Positions 8,620 to 17,303 are shown, counted from the first letter of the stretch. The stretch is DNA of 64,000 nucleotides from Bacillus sp. FJAT-26390 (GCF_001682865.1 NZ_MAQX01000022.1:620001-684000); one strand, 5' to 3'. Numbers and translations are program-made. The notes: generated by a model not told the origin, from the letters alone.

Positions 8620-10935
8620 ATGGAGCGACGACTATGGTACGCAGCGCCCGCAAGCAAGTGGGAAGAGGCGCTGCCTATCGGCAACGGCCGGCTTGGCGGC
8701 ATGGTGTTCGGCGGCGTAGCCAAGGAGACTGTACAGCTGAACGAGGATTCGCTGTGGTACGGCGGCTCGATCCGCGGAAATAATCCCGATGCGCGAACGA
8801 ATCTACCAAAAATCCGACAACTGCTTATGCATGGCAAGCAAAATGAAGCGGAGCATTTGGCGCGGATGGCGCTGATGTCGAGTCCCAAATACCTTCACCC
8901 ATATCAGCCGCTCGGCGAAATGCTGCTCTGGACTCAGGGGCATGAAGGATTAGTAGAGGGATACGAGCGTGAGCTTGACCTGGAAGATGCGATAACCCGC
9001 GTCAAGTACAGCCGGAATCAGGTTTTGTATCAAAGAGAGTTCTTAAGCAGCGCGGTTGATCAGGTTATGGCTGTTCGTCTGACAGCTGACGTGCCGGGCG
9101 CGATAACGGTTGGCGTCAATCTGATGCGCCGTCCCTTCGACGAAGGGACGGCGGCGGCAGGCGAGCGGGCGATTATGATGAGCGGTCAATGCGGACCAGG
9201 CGGCGTGCAATATGCGGCAGCGGTACGTGCCGCTGCCGAGGGCGGGACCGTACGCGTCATAGGAGATTTCATATCGGTTGAAGGGGCGGACGCGGTAACG
9301 CTGCTGCTCGCGGCTAATACCTCCTTCCGGCATCCTGATCCAAAGCAGACTTGCCTTGATCAGCTGCAAGCTGCAAGCCTGCTGTCTTATGACGAGCTGC
9401 GGGAGCGGCATGTGAGCGATTACTCGGCATATTACGAGAGGGTGAAGCTTGAGCTGCATGGCTCAGCGAATCAAGCGGCTGAGGCTGGACCTGAGCAATC
9501 CCAAAAGCTGGCAACCGACGTTCGGCTGCAGAGACTGGCAGAGGGAGCGGAGGACGCGGAGCTATTTGCGTTGTATTATCAATTTGGCCGTTATCTTCTT
9601 CTTTCCTGCTCGCGGCCGGGCACGCTTGCAGCTAATCTGCAAGGCATTTGGAACGCTAGCTTCACGCCTCCATGGGAGTCCAAATATACGATTAATATCA
9701 ACACGCAGATGAACTATTGGCCGGCGGAATCCGGCGGGCTGCCGGAATGCCATGAACCGTTGTTCGATCTTGCGGAGAGTATGCTCGCATCGGGCGGAAC
9801 GACAGCTCGCGAGATCTATGGCTGCCAAGGATTCGTCGCTCACCACAATACAAATTTGTGGGGAGACACGCATGTCGAGGGCGTTCTGGTCTCTTCCTCC
9901 ATCTGGCCGATGGGAGCAGCGTGGTTATCGCTCCATTTATGGGAGCATTACAGGTATGGGCTGGATGAGGAGTTTTTAAGGCGCCGCGCTTATCCGTTAT
10001 TGAAGGAAGCGTCTTTGTTTTTTCTTGGCTATATGACTGAGGATGGCGCAGGCAGGCTGATTACGGGTCCTTCGCTCTCGCCGGAAAACCGTTTCATAAG
10101 ACCAAACGGAGAAACGGGGACGCTTTGCATGGGACCATCGATGGACAGCCAAATTGTTCATGCGTTATGGAGCTCTTGTATAGAAGCACAGCGAATATTG
10201 GGCATGGAAGATGGGTTTCTCCGCGAGCTGGAAGAAGCGCTCGCCAAGCTGCCTCAGCCTGAGATTGGCAAGCACGGACAAATTATGGAGTGGCTGGAGG
10301 ACTGGGACGAGGCGGACATCGGGCATCGGCATATCTCGCAGCTGTTCGCGCTGCATCCCGGCGAGCAGATTCATGTACGGCGTACGAAGGCGCTTGCCGA
10401 GGCAGCGAGACGGACGATCGAGCGGCGGCTTTCGCATGGAGGCGGCCACACGGGGTGGAGCAGGGCTTGGATCGTAAACTTTTGGGCTCGGCTAGAGGAC
10501 GGCGATGAAGCCCTTTCCCATCTCCGGCAGCTATTGACCCATTCGACGTATCCTAATCTGTTTGATGCGCATCCGCCGTTTCAGATCGACGGTAACTTCG
10601 GCGGCGCGGCAGGCATCGCTGAGATGCTGCTGCAATCGCATGCCGGTGAGCTTGCTTTGCTGCCGGCGCTGCCTGCTGCTTGGAGCAGCGGGAAAGCAAC
10701 AGGGCTGCGAGCTAGAGGAGCATTGACGGTCGATCTCGAATGGGAGGATGGTTTGCTTAAGGAAGCCAGCCTTACGGCTAAGAAGAGCGGGGACTGCTGC
10801 TTGAGTTATGGAGCGGGTTCTATTGTGATTTTTGACGGCGATAAACGGATAGGTGAGCATACCGGCTCTGCTGCCGCAAAAATCCGGCTGGAAGCGGGCA
10901 AAACCTACCGGGTCATTAGCCATACCGATGTATAA
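8620..10935 (+). CDS. GH95 family alpha-L-fucosidase/galactosidase
   Basis: 771 residues, the normal size for GH95. The N-terminal catalytic-family signature (WYAAPASKWEEALPIGNGR, then LGGMVFGG and LNEDSLWYGG) is unmistakable. An (alpha/alpha)6 barrel follows, with LQGIWNASFTPPWESKYTIN and NMQTNYWPAE-like segments and HRHISQLFALHPG. It ends in a beta-sandwich with FQIDGNFGGAAGIAEMLLQS. GH95 members hydrolyse alpha-1,2-L-fucose or L-galactose from glycans such as xyloglucan. No signal peptide is present, so the enzyme is cytosolic. A GGGGGAG RBS precedes the ATG. It is the last gene of the operon; a hairpin follows at 10967. Confidence 0.92.
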   Translation: MERRLWYAAPASKWEEALPIGNGRLGGMVFGGVAKETVQLNEDSLWYGGSIRGNNPDARTNLPKIRQLLMHGKQNEAEHLARMALMSSPKYLHPYQPLGEMLLWTQGHEGLVEGYERELDLEDAITRVKYSRNQVLYQREFLSSAVDQVMAVRLTADVPGAITVGVNLMRRPFDEGTAAAGERAIMMSGQCGPGGVQYAAAVRAAAEGGTVRVIGDFISVEGADAVTLLLAANTSFRHPDPKQTCLDQLQAASLLSYDELRERHVSDYSAYYERVKLELHGSANQAAEAGPEQSQKLATDVRLQRLAEGAEDAELFALYYQFGRYLLLSCSRPGTLAANLQGIWNASFTPPWESKYTININTQMNYWPAESGGLPECHEPLFDLAESMLASGGTTAREIYGCQGFVAHHNTNLWGDTHVEGVLVSSSIWPMGAAWLSLHLWEHYRYGLDEEFLRRRAYPLLKEASLFFLGYMTEDGAGRLITGPSLSPENRFIRPNGETGTLCMGPSMDSQIVHALWSSCIEAQRILGMEDGFLRELEEALAKLPQPEIGKHGQIMEWLEDWDEADIGHRHISQLFALHPGEQIHVRRTKALAEAARRTIERRLSHGGGHTGWSRAWIVNFWARLEDGDEALSHLRQLLTHSTYPNLFDAHPPFQIDGNFGGAAGIAEMLLQSHAGELALLPALPAAWSSGKATGLRARGALTVDLEWEDGLLKEASLTAKKSGDCCLSYGAGSIVIFDGDKRIGEHTGSAAAKIRLEAGKTYRVISHTDV

Positions 10936-10966
10936 GCAAACAGGGACAACGTCGATTCATTCCTTA

Positions 10967-11000
10967 CAATAGCCCTTGATGATAGCAAAAAGGGCTATTG
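10967..11000. terminator. Hairpin between convergent genes
   Basis: An 11-bp perfect inverted repeat (CAATAGCCCTT / AAGGGCTATTG) with a 12-nt loop lies between the GH95 stop and the convergent isomerase gene. There is no strong T-run on either side, so it is a likely but not strong bidirectional terminator. Confidence 0.6.
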
Positions 11001-11040
11001 TGAATGAGCAAAAGAGCAATTGGCATGACTCCCGATTAGA

Positions 11041-11874
11041 CTACAGGGATATATTTAGCTCCGAAGCCGTTTTACGTATATAATCCGACGCTTGCTTGTA
11101 TTCTTCATTGGTGGACAAATGCTCGATGATCAGCGTGACATCCGGGTGCAGCTTATTTAACTCGGTTAGGAATGTCCGATAGTCCAGTGCGCCTAAGCCA
11201 GGAATGACCTCATCCATATGTACGGTTAGGTGGCCGCGCAGCAAAATATCTTTGGCATGGCAATTGCGAATATAAGGAGCCAGCTTCGCAATAAAATCTT
11301 TGATCATCTCCCCGTTCCGGTAGTAGACCCGAGGGCTGGAGACGATATTTACCGGGTCAAAATGTACGCCAAACCCTTTGCGGTCAATCGCTTTGATTAA
11401 CGCGAGGTAGGTGTCGGCCGAATCGGGGAACACCCATGGCATCATTTCCAGTGCAAATACGGTACGCTCGGGTTTGACCGCATCAATAATTTCACGTGAC
11501 GTCTCGACGATCAGCTCGAACGTCTCATCGCTGAAGTTGTCGGCGTCCGGGCCGTCCCACTGTTCGCCGCGGGAGCCTGCGATGTTCACGCAGCAATTGG
11601 CAGCTATTCGTTCTGCCAGTTCGAGTCGTTTGATACAGTAGGCGATCGCGTTTTTCCTCGTTGCCTCATCTCGGCTGATAGGGTTGCTCCATGCACCGAC
11701 CTCAGAAATGAGAATATCATTTTTCTCAGCCGCCTTCAGATAGCCATCAAGCTCAGCCATATCGTCATCACCGTTGATTGGACAGGTCGTTGCTCGGAAG
11801 CCCGCTTGTTTTAACGCATGTGACCAGCTGTCAGGATTTTTATCTTCTAGAAATACTTGCCCGCCAAGCCGCAT
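11041..11874 (-). CDS. Sugar phosphate isomerase/epimerase family TIM-barrel protein
   Basis: 277 residues on the minus strand. The start is placed at 11874 because AAGGAAGGG lies just upstream; the 29 upstream in-frame codons contain the promoter and operator and are not coding. The protein is an AP-endonuclease-2-like xylose isomerase/epimerase barrel: ALEMMPWVFPDSADTYL carries the conserved metal-ligand glutamate, and FGVHFDPVNI, NCHAKDI and LIIEH supply the later metal ligands. It diverges from the ABC operon at 12444. Its promoter is covered by one of four shared operators, so the two units are probably co-repressed. Confidence 0.82.
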   Translation of the reverse strand: MRLGGQVFLEDKNPDSWSHALKQAGFRATTCPINGDDDMAELDGYLKAAEKNDILISEVGAWSNPISRDEATRKNAIAYCIKRLELAERIAANCCVNIAGSRGEQWDGPDADNFSDETFELIVETSREIIDAVKPERTVFALEMMPWVFPDSADTYLALIKAIDRKGFGVHFDPVNIVSSPRVYYRNGEMIKDFIAKLAPYIRNCHAKDILLRGHLTVHMDEVIPGLGALDYRTFLTELNKLHPDVTLIIEHLSTNEEYKQASDYIRKTASELNISL

Positions 11875-11933
11875 TGTAATCCCTTCCTTTGTCTGTAGAT
11901 TATTTATATAGCAACAATAATGATGTTTCGAAA

Positions 11934-11961
11934 AGTATATCATGAACACGTGTTTATTCAA
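11934..11961 (-). promoter_or_regulatory. Promoter of the isomerase gene with operator O1 between -35 and -10
   Basis: On the minus strand TTGAAT (11956-11961) and TATACT (11934-11939) are 16 bp apart. The palindrome AACACGTGTT (11945-11954) fills the spacer, a classical position for LacI-type repression. It is the first of four near-identical operators. Confidence 0.65.
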
Positions 11962-12025
11962 GCCCTGACTTTATAGAATTGAAATGTGCTGCGATTTTTT
12001 TTATTTTTTATTGTTGTGAAATGGA

Positions 12026-12077
12026 TTGACAGCGATTTTATGCATTGTGTATGATGAATTCATGAACACGCGTTTAC
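12026..12077 (+). promoter_or_regulatory. Promoter P2 with operator O2
   Basis: TTGACA (12026-12031), an 18-bp spacer and TATGAT (12050-12055) form a near-consensus sigmaA promoter. ATGAACACGCGTTTAC (12062-12077), a one-base variant of the shared operator, covers the expected transcription start. This would give a 380-nt leader for the binding-protein gene at 12444. Confidence 0.65.
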
Positions 12078-12244
12078 GTGATGGATTAACCGCAACAGAA
12101 TACGGTACCTAAAATAGGCTAGGCGATTGCTCGTGCAAATGGATGTAAGTTGGCGGGAGAGCAGGTTTCCACCAATTCCGAAGAGTAAGCTATAGTTGAG
12201 CATCGCTGCGCAGATCGAAATTCATGTCGAAGAAGCCAAAAATT

Positions 12245-12273
12245 TTAGCGAAAAATAAACACGTGTTTATGAT
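12245..12273 (+). promoter_or_regulatory. Promoter-like P3 with operator O3
   Basis: TTAGCG (12245-12250) and TATGAT (12268-12273) are 17 bp apart, with the perfect 16-bp palindrome ATAAACACGTGTTTAT (12255-12270) between and overlapping them. The -35 is weak, so promoter activity is inferred; the operator itself is clear. Confidence 0.5.
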
Positions 12274-12305
12274 AAAGCGTCTTATATTCGATGTCATACG
12301 GCATT

Positions 12306-12334
12306 TTGTCGAAAAATGAACACGTGTTTACGCT
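12306..12334 (+). promoter_or_regulatory. Promoter-like P4 with operator O4
   Basis: TTGTCG (12306-12311) and TACGCT (12329-12334), spacing 17, again enclose the operator TGAACACGTGTTTA (12317-12330). The 25 bp around O3 and O4 are near-duplicates 61 bp apart, which suggests a local tandem duplication of promoter plus operator. Confidence 0.5.
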
Positions 12335-12443
12335 AATTTGGGAGGAGGGGATTCACATGTAGTTTTCTCCGGCGTTTAGGAAGAAAACAACCACATGTTA
12401 GGTGATTGCGACTGACTAATACTTTATTTAAGGGGGATTTTCC

Positions 12444-13802
12444 GTGAAAAAAGGATGGACGACATTAGTTGGCATCATGCTTTCCCTTATGCTCGTAATA
12501 ACGGCCTGCTCAAGCGGCTCTGATCAAAAAAATACGGCGGAAAAAGATAATTCGGATGGCAGCTCTGCTGCGACGACGGATAACGGGGGAGAGCTTAATT
12601 ACTGGTATCCTTGGGGCGGCGATTCCGAGAAGTGGGACAAATGGCGGATGGGCGAATTTGAAACGAAAAACCCCGGCTATAAAATCAATGCCACTTACGT
12701 ACCGCCGGATGGCGGGTTGACGAACGGCAAGCTCGTATCAGCCATTTCGGGTAAAAATCCGCCGGATGTTGTTATCAGCTCCGAATATGCAAGCGCTTAC
12801 TCGCTTGCTGCGCAAGGCGCGCTGGAGCCGCTGGATGACTATCTTGCCGCGCTGAATTTCCAAGAGTCAGACGTTCTTTCGTCTTTTCTGCCGCTGATGA
12901 AATACAAAGACAAAACCTATCTCTATCCGCAGGACTCCAACGTCAACCTGCTCTATTACAATGTGGCCATGTTCAGGGAAGCCGGCTTAGATCCTGATAA
13001 CCCTCCCCAAACAATCGAGGAGCTTGATGCAGCAGCGGAAAAGCTTACGAAAATAAGCGACAGCGGCTTTGATCGATTGGGCTTCATTCCTTGGATCGAC
13101 GCCGGGGACGATTCCTTCCTATGGGGCTGGGTGTTCGGCGCTAATTATGTTGACGAGGCTACAGGTGCGATTAAGCTGAATGATGACCATCTGGTCACGA
13201 TGTACAACTGGATGAACAAATACGCGCAAAAGTACAATCCGGAAAAAATCAAATCGTTCACGTCCGGCTTTGGCGGCGCCTTCTCCCCGGATCATCCATT
13301 CTTCACGGGCAAAGTTGCCATGACGGTTAACGGAAACTGGTTCGCCAATGCACTGAAAATCTATGCGCCCGATACGGAGTACCGCGTAGCTGCCATTCCT
13401 TATCCAGAAGGCGGCCGCGAGAAAGCGACTACGTTTGGAACGAACGTATTTATGATCCCGAAAGGGGCTAAAAATCCGCAAAATGCGATGAAGTTTATTA
13501 TGTTTGCCGGCCAGCCGGAAATTCTCGCGGACAACATTAACACCTGGCGCTCGATATCCATCTATACGAAACCAAGCGATGCCATCAAGTGGGATAAAGA
13601 AAACGACCAAGTGTATAAAGTCGTTCGTGAAGTCGCAGCTTCGCCGAATTCCGGACATCCAGCGCTGACGCCTGTAGCCAAAGAAATGTCCAATGAGTTG
13701 ATACTGCTGCGCGACAGCGTCATTTATAACAACAAAGACCCCAAGCCTTTACTTGAAAATGCAGAGAAAAAGATCCAAGCAGCATTGGACAAAAAGAAAT
13801 AG
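12444..13802 (+). CDS. Sugar ABC transporter solute-binding lipoprotein
   Basis: 452 residues with a typical lipoprotein signal peptide: MKKGW, a hydrophobic core, and the lipobox ITAC with C22 as the lipidated cysteine. The mature part is a CUT1-type binding protein with an EYWYPWGG-like start, a YLYPQDSNVNLLYYN ligand-cleft strand and a GKVAMTVNGNWF motif in the second lobe. RBS AAGGGGG precedes the ATG. It is the first gene of a three-gene importer (two permeases follow) and is separated from them by a hairpin at 13822, a usual way to keep binding protein in excess. Expression is probably under the four LacI-type operators upstream. Confidence 0.9.
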   Translation: MKKGWTTLVGIMLSLMLVITACSSGSDQKNTAEKDNSDGSSAATTDNGGELNYWYPWGGDSEKWDKWRMGEFETKNPGYKINATYVPPDGGLTNGKLVSAISGKNPPDVVISSEYASAYSLAAQGALEPLDDYLAALNFQESDVLSSFLPLMKYKDKTYLYPQDSNVNLLYYNVAMFREAGLDPDNPPQTIEELDAAAEKLTKISDSGFDRLGFIPWIDAGDDSFLWGWVFGANYVDEATGAIKLNDDHLVTMYNWMNKYAQKYNPEKIKSFTSGFGGAFSPDHPFFTGKVAMTVNGNWFANALKIYAPDTEYRVAAIPYPEGGREKATTFGTNVFMIPKGAKNPQNAMKFIMFAGQPEILADNINTWRSISIYTKPSDAIKWDKENDQVYKVVREVAASPNSGHPALTPVAKEMSNELILLRDSVIYNNKDPKPLLENAEKKIQAALDKKK

Positions 13803-13821
13803 GTTTAGCTTTGAGACTGCT

Positions 13822-13851
13822 GCTCCCGGACAGGTTTGCTTGTTCGGGAGC
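13822..13851 (+). terminator. Intra-operon stem-loop after binding-protein gene
   Basis: GCTCCCGGACA and TGTTCGGGAGC pair as an 11-bp stem with one mismatch and an 8-nt loop. No T-run follows, so it is more likely an mRNA-stabilising or partial-termination element between the binding protein and the permeases than a full terminator. Confidence 0.5.
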
Positions 13852-13904
13852 GCAGGCCTCCGACAGCTTATGTCCAATAAAAACGCACAAGGCGGTGAAA
13901 GTAC

Positions 13905-14795
13905 GTGAGAAGTTCTGTCCCAGCCCTGAAGCCAGCCCCATTGTTGCCTGCGAAGCGCAGATCCAAGAAGCTGATGGAACGATTGGAGCTCACAGCGGTA
14001 TACGTGATTTTGAGCCTAACGGCGCTCGCTTTTATCCTTCCTTTCCTCTGGCTGTTATCCGGTTCACTCAAGAGCAGCTCGGAGCTGTTTGCGAATCCCC
14101 CGATTTGGATTCCAAGCAAGCCGCAGTGGTCCAACTTTTCGACTGCTTTTGGTGAATTTCCGTTTCTGCTGTACTTGCGCAACACGCTGACGATTGCGGG
14201 ATTTGGAATCGTTGGCGCCGTTATTTCAAATACCTTGATTGCCTATGGTTTCTCGCGCGTGGAATGGAAGGGACGGGACGGCGTATTCGTTCTAGTGCTC
14301 GCTACGATGATGCTGCCGTTCCAAGTAACGATGATTCCATTATTCATCATGTTTCAGAAGCTAGGCTGGATCGGAACATTTCTCCCGCTCATTGTTCCTG
14401 TCTTTTTTGGAAATCCGTTTTTCATTTTTTTATTGCGCCAATTTCTCATCGGCATTCCGAAGGAGCTGTCTCAGTCCGCTAAGGTTGATGGGGCGAGCGA
14501 GTTCCGAATCTATTGGCAAATGATTTTGCCGTTATCTTTGCCCGTCGTCACCACGGTCATGATCTTCTCCTTCATTGGCTCATGGGGAGATTTTATCGGT
14601 CCGCTCGTGTTCTTGAGCGACAACAAGCTGTATACGTTATCGCTTGGCATCCAGCAGATCATGTCCGTTAATGATCCGCGCTGGCCGCTATTGATGGCGA
14701 TAGGCATTAGCATGACGGTGCCGGTGCTGATCATTTTCTTTGTCCTTCAGAAGTACTTCATTCAAGGGATCGCTTTTTCGGGAATCAAAGGATAG
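13905..14795 (+). CDS. Sugar ABC transporter permease (MalG type)
   Basis: 296 residues from a GTG start that follows GGCGGTGAAA. After a basic N-terminus there are six hydrophobic segments. The cytoplasmic EAA loop ELSQSAKVDGASEFRIYWQM, which docks the ATPase, lies in the second half. Together with the next gene it forms the membrane channel for the sugar delivered by the binding protein at 12444. No ATPase gene is present, so a shared MsmX-like ATPase encoded elsewhere is expected. The G-type permease precedes the F-type permease here, the reverse of the commonest order. Confidence 0.88.
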   Translation: MRSSVPALKPAPLLPAKRRSKKLMERLELTAVYVILSLTALAFILPFLWLLSGSLKSSSELFANPPIWIPSKPQWSNFSTAFGEFPFLLYLRNTLTIAGFGIVGAVISNTLIAYGFSRVEWKGRDGVFVLVLATMMLPFQVTMIPLFIMFQKLGWIGTFLPLIVPVFFGNPFFIFLLRQFLIGIPKELSQSAKVDGASEFRIYWQMILPLSLPVVTTVMIFSFIGSWGDFIGPLVFLSDNKLYTLSLGIQQIMSVNDPRWPLLMAIGISMTVPVLIIFFVLQKYFIQGIAFSGIKG

Positions 14796-14807
14796 GGGCG
14801 AACAGTG

Positions 14808-15686
14808 ATGAATATGGCCAGAAAAAATGTGCTGAACGGATTGTTGTTTATTTCTCCTTGGATTGTCGGTTTCCTATGCTTCACTGCATATCCCCTTATC
14901 AGCTCGTTTTATTATTCGTTAACCGATTACGATATCATCAATCAGCCCGTATTTGTTGGACTTGAGAATTACAAGACGTTGTTTACCGGTGACGACCTGT
15001 TTTATAAAGTGTTGAAAAACACGCTGTATATGGTTTTTGTCGGCATTACCGTCATTACGATTTGTACCATTTTTATATCGATTCTTCTTAATAACAAAAA
15101 GGTAAAAGGCATGGCTTTTTTCCGGGTCGTCTTCTTCCTGCCGACTTTGGTACCATTCGTCATCCTGTCGATTTTATGGGTTTGGGTGCTGCAGCCCGAC
15201 TCGGGTGTGGTGAATACGATACTCGGCTGGTTTGGCATTGATGGTCCCGGCTGGTTCTCCAGTCCGACTTGGTCTAAGCCGTCTTTTATCCTGATGGGAT
15301 TATGGGGTGCAGGTGGCTCGATTATTATTTACCTTGCGGGCTTGCAGGGCATACCGGAATCGCTTTATGAAGCCGCGTCGATCGACGGTGCGAACTCGAT
15401 GCAGAAAATTTTTTCCGTCACGCTGCCCATGCTGCGGCCTGTTATTCTTTTTAACGTGATTACGGGCATAATCGGTACCTTTCAATCTTTTGCGGAGACG
15501 TTCATTATTACGCAGGGCGGGCCGAATGGGTCAACGATGTTCTACTCCTTATATCTGTACCAGAATGCCTTCCAATACGCCAAAATGGGATACGCGTCGG
15601 CTATGGCATGGGTGCTACTGCTTATCGCGCTTACCTTCACGCTGATTTTGTTTAAAGTTTCAAACCGCTGGGGCAATAACGACTAA
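14808..15686 (+). CDS. Sugar ABC transporter permease (MalF/UgpA type)
   Basis: 292 residues with six predicted transmembrane helices and the EAA motif ESLYEAASIDGANSMQKIF about 90 residues from the C-terminus. RBS AGGGGCG precedes tandem GTG-ATG codons; the ATG at 14808 is chosen, the GTG at 14805 being equally possible. It is the partner of the preceding permease. Its stop codon is followed within 30 bp by the first of three VOC genes, apparently in the same transcript. Confidence 0.88.
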   Translation: MNMARKNVLNGLLFISPWIVGFLCFTAYPLISSFYYSLTDYDIINQPVFVGLENYKTLFTGDDLFYKVLKNTLYMVFVGITVITICTIFISILLNNKKVKGMAFFRVVFFLPTLVPFVILSILWVWVLQPDSGVVNTILGWFGIDGPGWFSSPTWSKPSFILMGLWGAGGSIIIYLAGLQGIPESLYEAASIDGANSMQKIFSVTLPMLRPVILFNVITGIIGTFQSFAETFIITQGGPNGSTMFYSLYLYQNAFQYAKMGYASAMAWVLLLIALTFTLILFKVSNRWGNND

Positions 15687-15712
15687 TGCTGTTAATTGAA
15701 GGGACGTGCTGT

Positions 15713-16195
15713 ATGAACCATATGGATAACGCTAACCTGACCAAAATCGGGCTTATCGTGGATAACATTGAAGAAGCTGCCAGACGTTACTGTGCTTTAT
15801 TTAACCTGCCGATGCCGGAAATTCAAGTGCCAACGCTTGATGATCCGCCGGCTAGCCAAACAGATGACTCTTATACGTGGTACCGCGGAGAACGCAGAGA
15901 TACCCGGACAAAATTCGCGAATTTACAGATGGGTCCCGTAACCATTGAACTGCTAGAGCCGCTTGACGAGCCTAGTCCATGGAGTGAATATAAGCAAAAG
16001 CATGGGCAGGGCGTACACTTTATCACCTTTACGGTGGAGGGCTTCGAGCAGCATATCGATTTTCTGGAGCAGCAAGGGCTTCCGCTCATTCACAAGGGAG
16101 AGTACGGCTCGGGGCGCTACAGCTATTTTGACTCGGAGCAGGCGCTTGGCGTTACTTTAGGCGTTCAGGAGATCGGGCCAAAACGGGAGCTTTAA
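15713..16195 (+). CDS. VOC (glyoxalase/dioxygenase-fold) protein 1
   Basis: 160 residues. The start at 15713 is preferred over the ATG at 15686 because GAAGGGA lies upstream. Two beta-alpha-beta-beta-beta modules of the vicinal oxygen chelate fold can be recognised: LTKIGLIVDNIEEAARRYC opens the first and GVHFITFTVEGFEQHIDFL the second. The second histidine-containing strand and the C-terminal YFDSEQALGVTLGVQE supply likely metal ligands. The family includes glyoxalase I, epimerases, fosfomycin resistance enzymes and aromatic dioxygenases; function cannot be assigned. It is in the same direction and close to the sugar importer and two further VOC genes. Confidence 0.75.
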   Translation: MNHMDNANLTKIGLIVDNIEEAARRYCALFNLPMPEIQVPTLDDPPASQTDDSYTWYRGERRDTRTKFANLQMGPVTIELLEPLDEPSPWSEYKQKHGQGVHFITFTVEGFEQHIDFLEQQGLPLIHKGEYGSGRYSYFDSEQALGVTLGVQEIGPKREL

Positions 16196-16231
16196 ACACT
16201 TTTGACTTACTTAATTAGAAGGAGAGTTCAT

Positions 16232-16663
16232 ATGATAAAAGGAATTGCGCATAACGCGCTGCGCGTGACGGATATGGAGAAGTCTCTGCATTTTTACTGC
16301 GGCATTGCAGGATTAACGAAAGCTTTTGAGATTCATGACGATCACGATAAGCCTTGGATTGTTTATTTGAAGGTGGCGGACGGGCAGTTTTTGGAATTAT
16401 TTTATGATGGCGTTAAAGTACCGGAAAATAGATACGCGCCTGACCTTATCGGGTATCACCATTTCTGCTTTGAGACGGATAACATCGTGGAGCTTGCGAA
16501 GCGGTTCCATGCGAACGGGCTTATGGAGGGCGACCAGCCAGGCCATGGCAAGGACTTGAACTATAATTGCTGGATTCACGATCCCGATGGCAATGCCGTG
16601 GAATTCGTTCAGATCCATCCGGATTCACCGCATGCCAAAAGCAGCTTGGGAAAGGAGGTATAA
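16232..16663 (+). CDS. VOC-fold protein 2
   Basis: 143 residues starting at 16232 after AGAAGGAGAG. It begins IKGIAHNALRVTDMEKSLHF, where the histidine and the following strand form the first metal site. It continues with FLELFYDG, GYHHFCFETD and NAVEFVQIHPDS, the expected ligand-bearing strands of a glyoxalase-type enzyme. It is clearly paralogous to the next gene (shared MEKSLHFYC, PWI.YLKVA.GQF.ELFY, HDPDG patterns), pointing to a tandem duplication. The physiological substrate is unknown; placement after a sugar ABC transporter and near a TIM-barrel isomerase suggests a role in sugar-derived metabolites. Confidence 0.78.
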   Translation: MIKGIAHNALRVTDMEKSLHFYCGIAGLTKAFEIHDDHDKPWIVYLKVADGQFLELFYDGVKVPENRYAPDLIGYHHFCFETDNIVELAKRFHANGLMEGDQPGHGKDLNYNCWIHDPDGNAVEFVQIHPDSPHAKSSLGKEV

Positions 16664-16665
16664 CG

Positions 16666-17073
16666 ATGTTAAAAGGCAATGCACATGTGGCGTTTGTCGT
16701 ATCGGATATGGAGAAATCGCTTCATTTTTACTGTGACGTATTAGGCTTTGAGAAAGCTTTTGACCTTGAAGATGATAATGGCAATCCTTGGATTAATTAT
16801 TTGAAGGTGGCGGAGGGGCAATTCATAGAATTGTTCTACGGCGGTAAGCGGAATTACGTTCAACATCCGAAAAATGCGGGCTCGGCGCACATATGCTTCG
16901 AGGTGGACGATATATTTGAAATGGCTGACCAGCTCAAAAAGCATGGCATTAAGGTTGACGTGGAGCCAAAGCGCGGCAAAGACCACAATTACCAGTGCTG
17001 GGCGAAGGACCCTGACGGCTTCCCGATCGAATTTATGCAGCTTGATCCAGACTCCTTGCAAAGTAAGAGTTAG
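16666..17073 (+). CDS. VOC-fold protein 3, paralogue of VOC 2
   Basis: 135 residues. The ATG at 16666 comes two bases after the previous stop and is preceded by AAAGGAGG, so the two are tightly coupled. The sequence follows the same pattern as VOC 2: GNAHVAFVVSDMEKSLHF, NYLKVAEGQFIELFYGG, SAHICFEVDDIFEMAD and IEFMQLDPDSLQS. Metal-ligand histidine and glutamate positions are conserved. It closes the importer-VOC gene string. No terminator is evident before the sigK region. Confidence 0.78.
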   Translation: MLKGNAHVAFVVSDMEKSLHFYCDVLGFEKAFDLEDDNGNPWINYLKVAEGQFIELFYGGKRNYVQHPKNAGSAHICFEVDDIFEMADQLKKHGIKVDVEPKRGKDHNYQCWAKDPDGFPIEFMQLDPDSLQSKS

Positions 17074-17188
17074 GTGTTGGCTTTGGCATGGGCGTAGGCA
17101 TAGATATAGACATAGGAAATCGAGCAGGCTTAGGTTAGGAATCTGCTAAAGTTCGAGTAAATTCTTTTTCGCGATTCGGCGTACATGC

Positions 17189-17216
17189 ACTTCTAGGCAG
17201 CTACCCACATACACTA
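17189..17216 (+). promoter_or_regulatory. Possible SigE/SigK-type sporulation promoter for sigK
   Basis: CATACACTA (17208-17216) fits the CATANNNTA -10 of mother-cell sigma factors E and K, with AC at 17189-17190, 17 bp upstream, as in SigK promoters. In Bacillus sigK is transcribed by SigE and then SigK. The assignment rests on motif match only. Confidence 0.4.
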
Positions 17217-17303
17217 AAGAACAGACTTCAATGTTCGCCCGGATCGGAAAAGCCAGAAGGTTTTTCCGGTCTGAGGTAATACAACGTGGGGGTGTACGGT
17301 TCA

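Noticed and set aside
17074..17160. Short GGCATAG/GACATAGG-like tandem sequence
   Set aside because: Too short and irregular to be called a repeat array.
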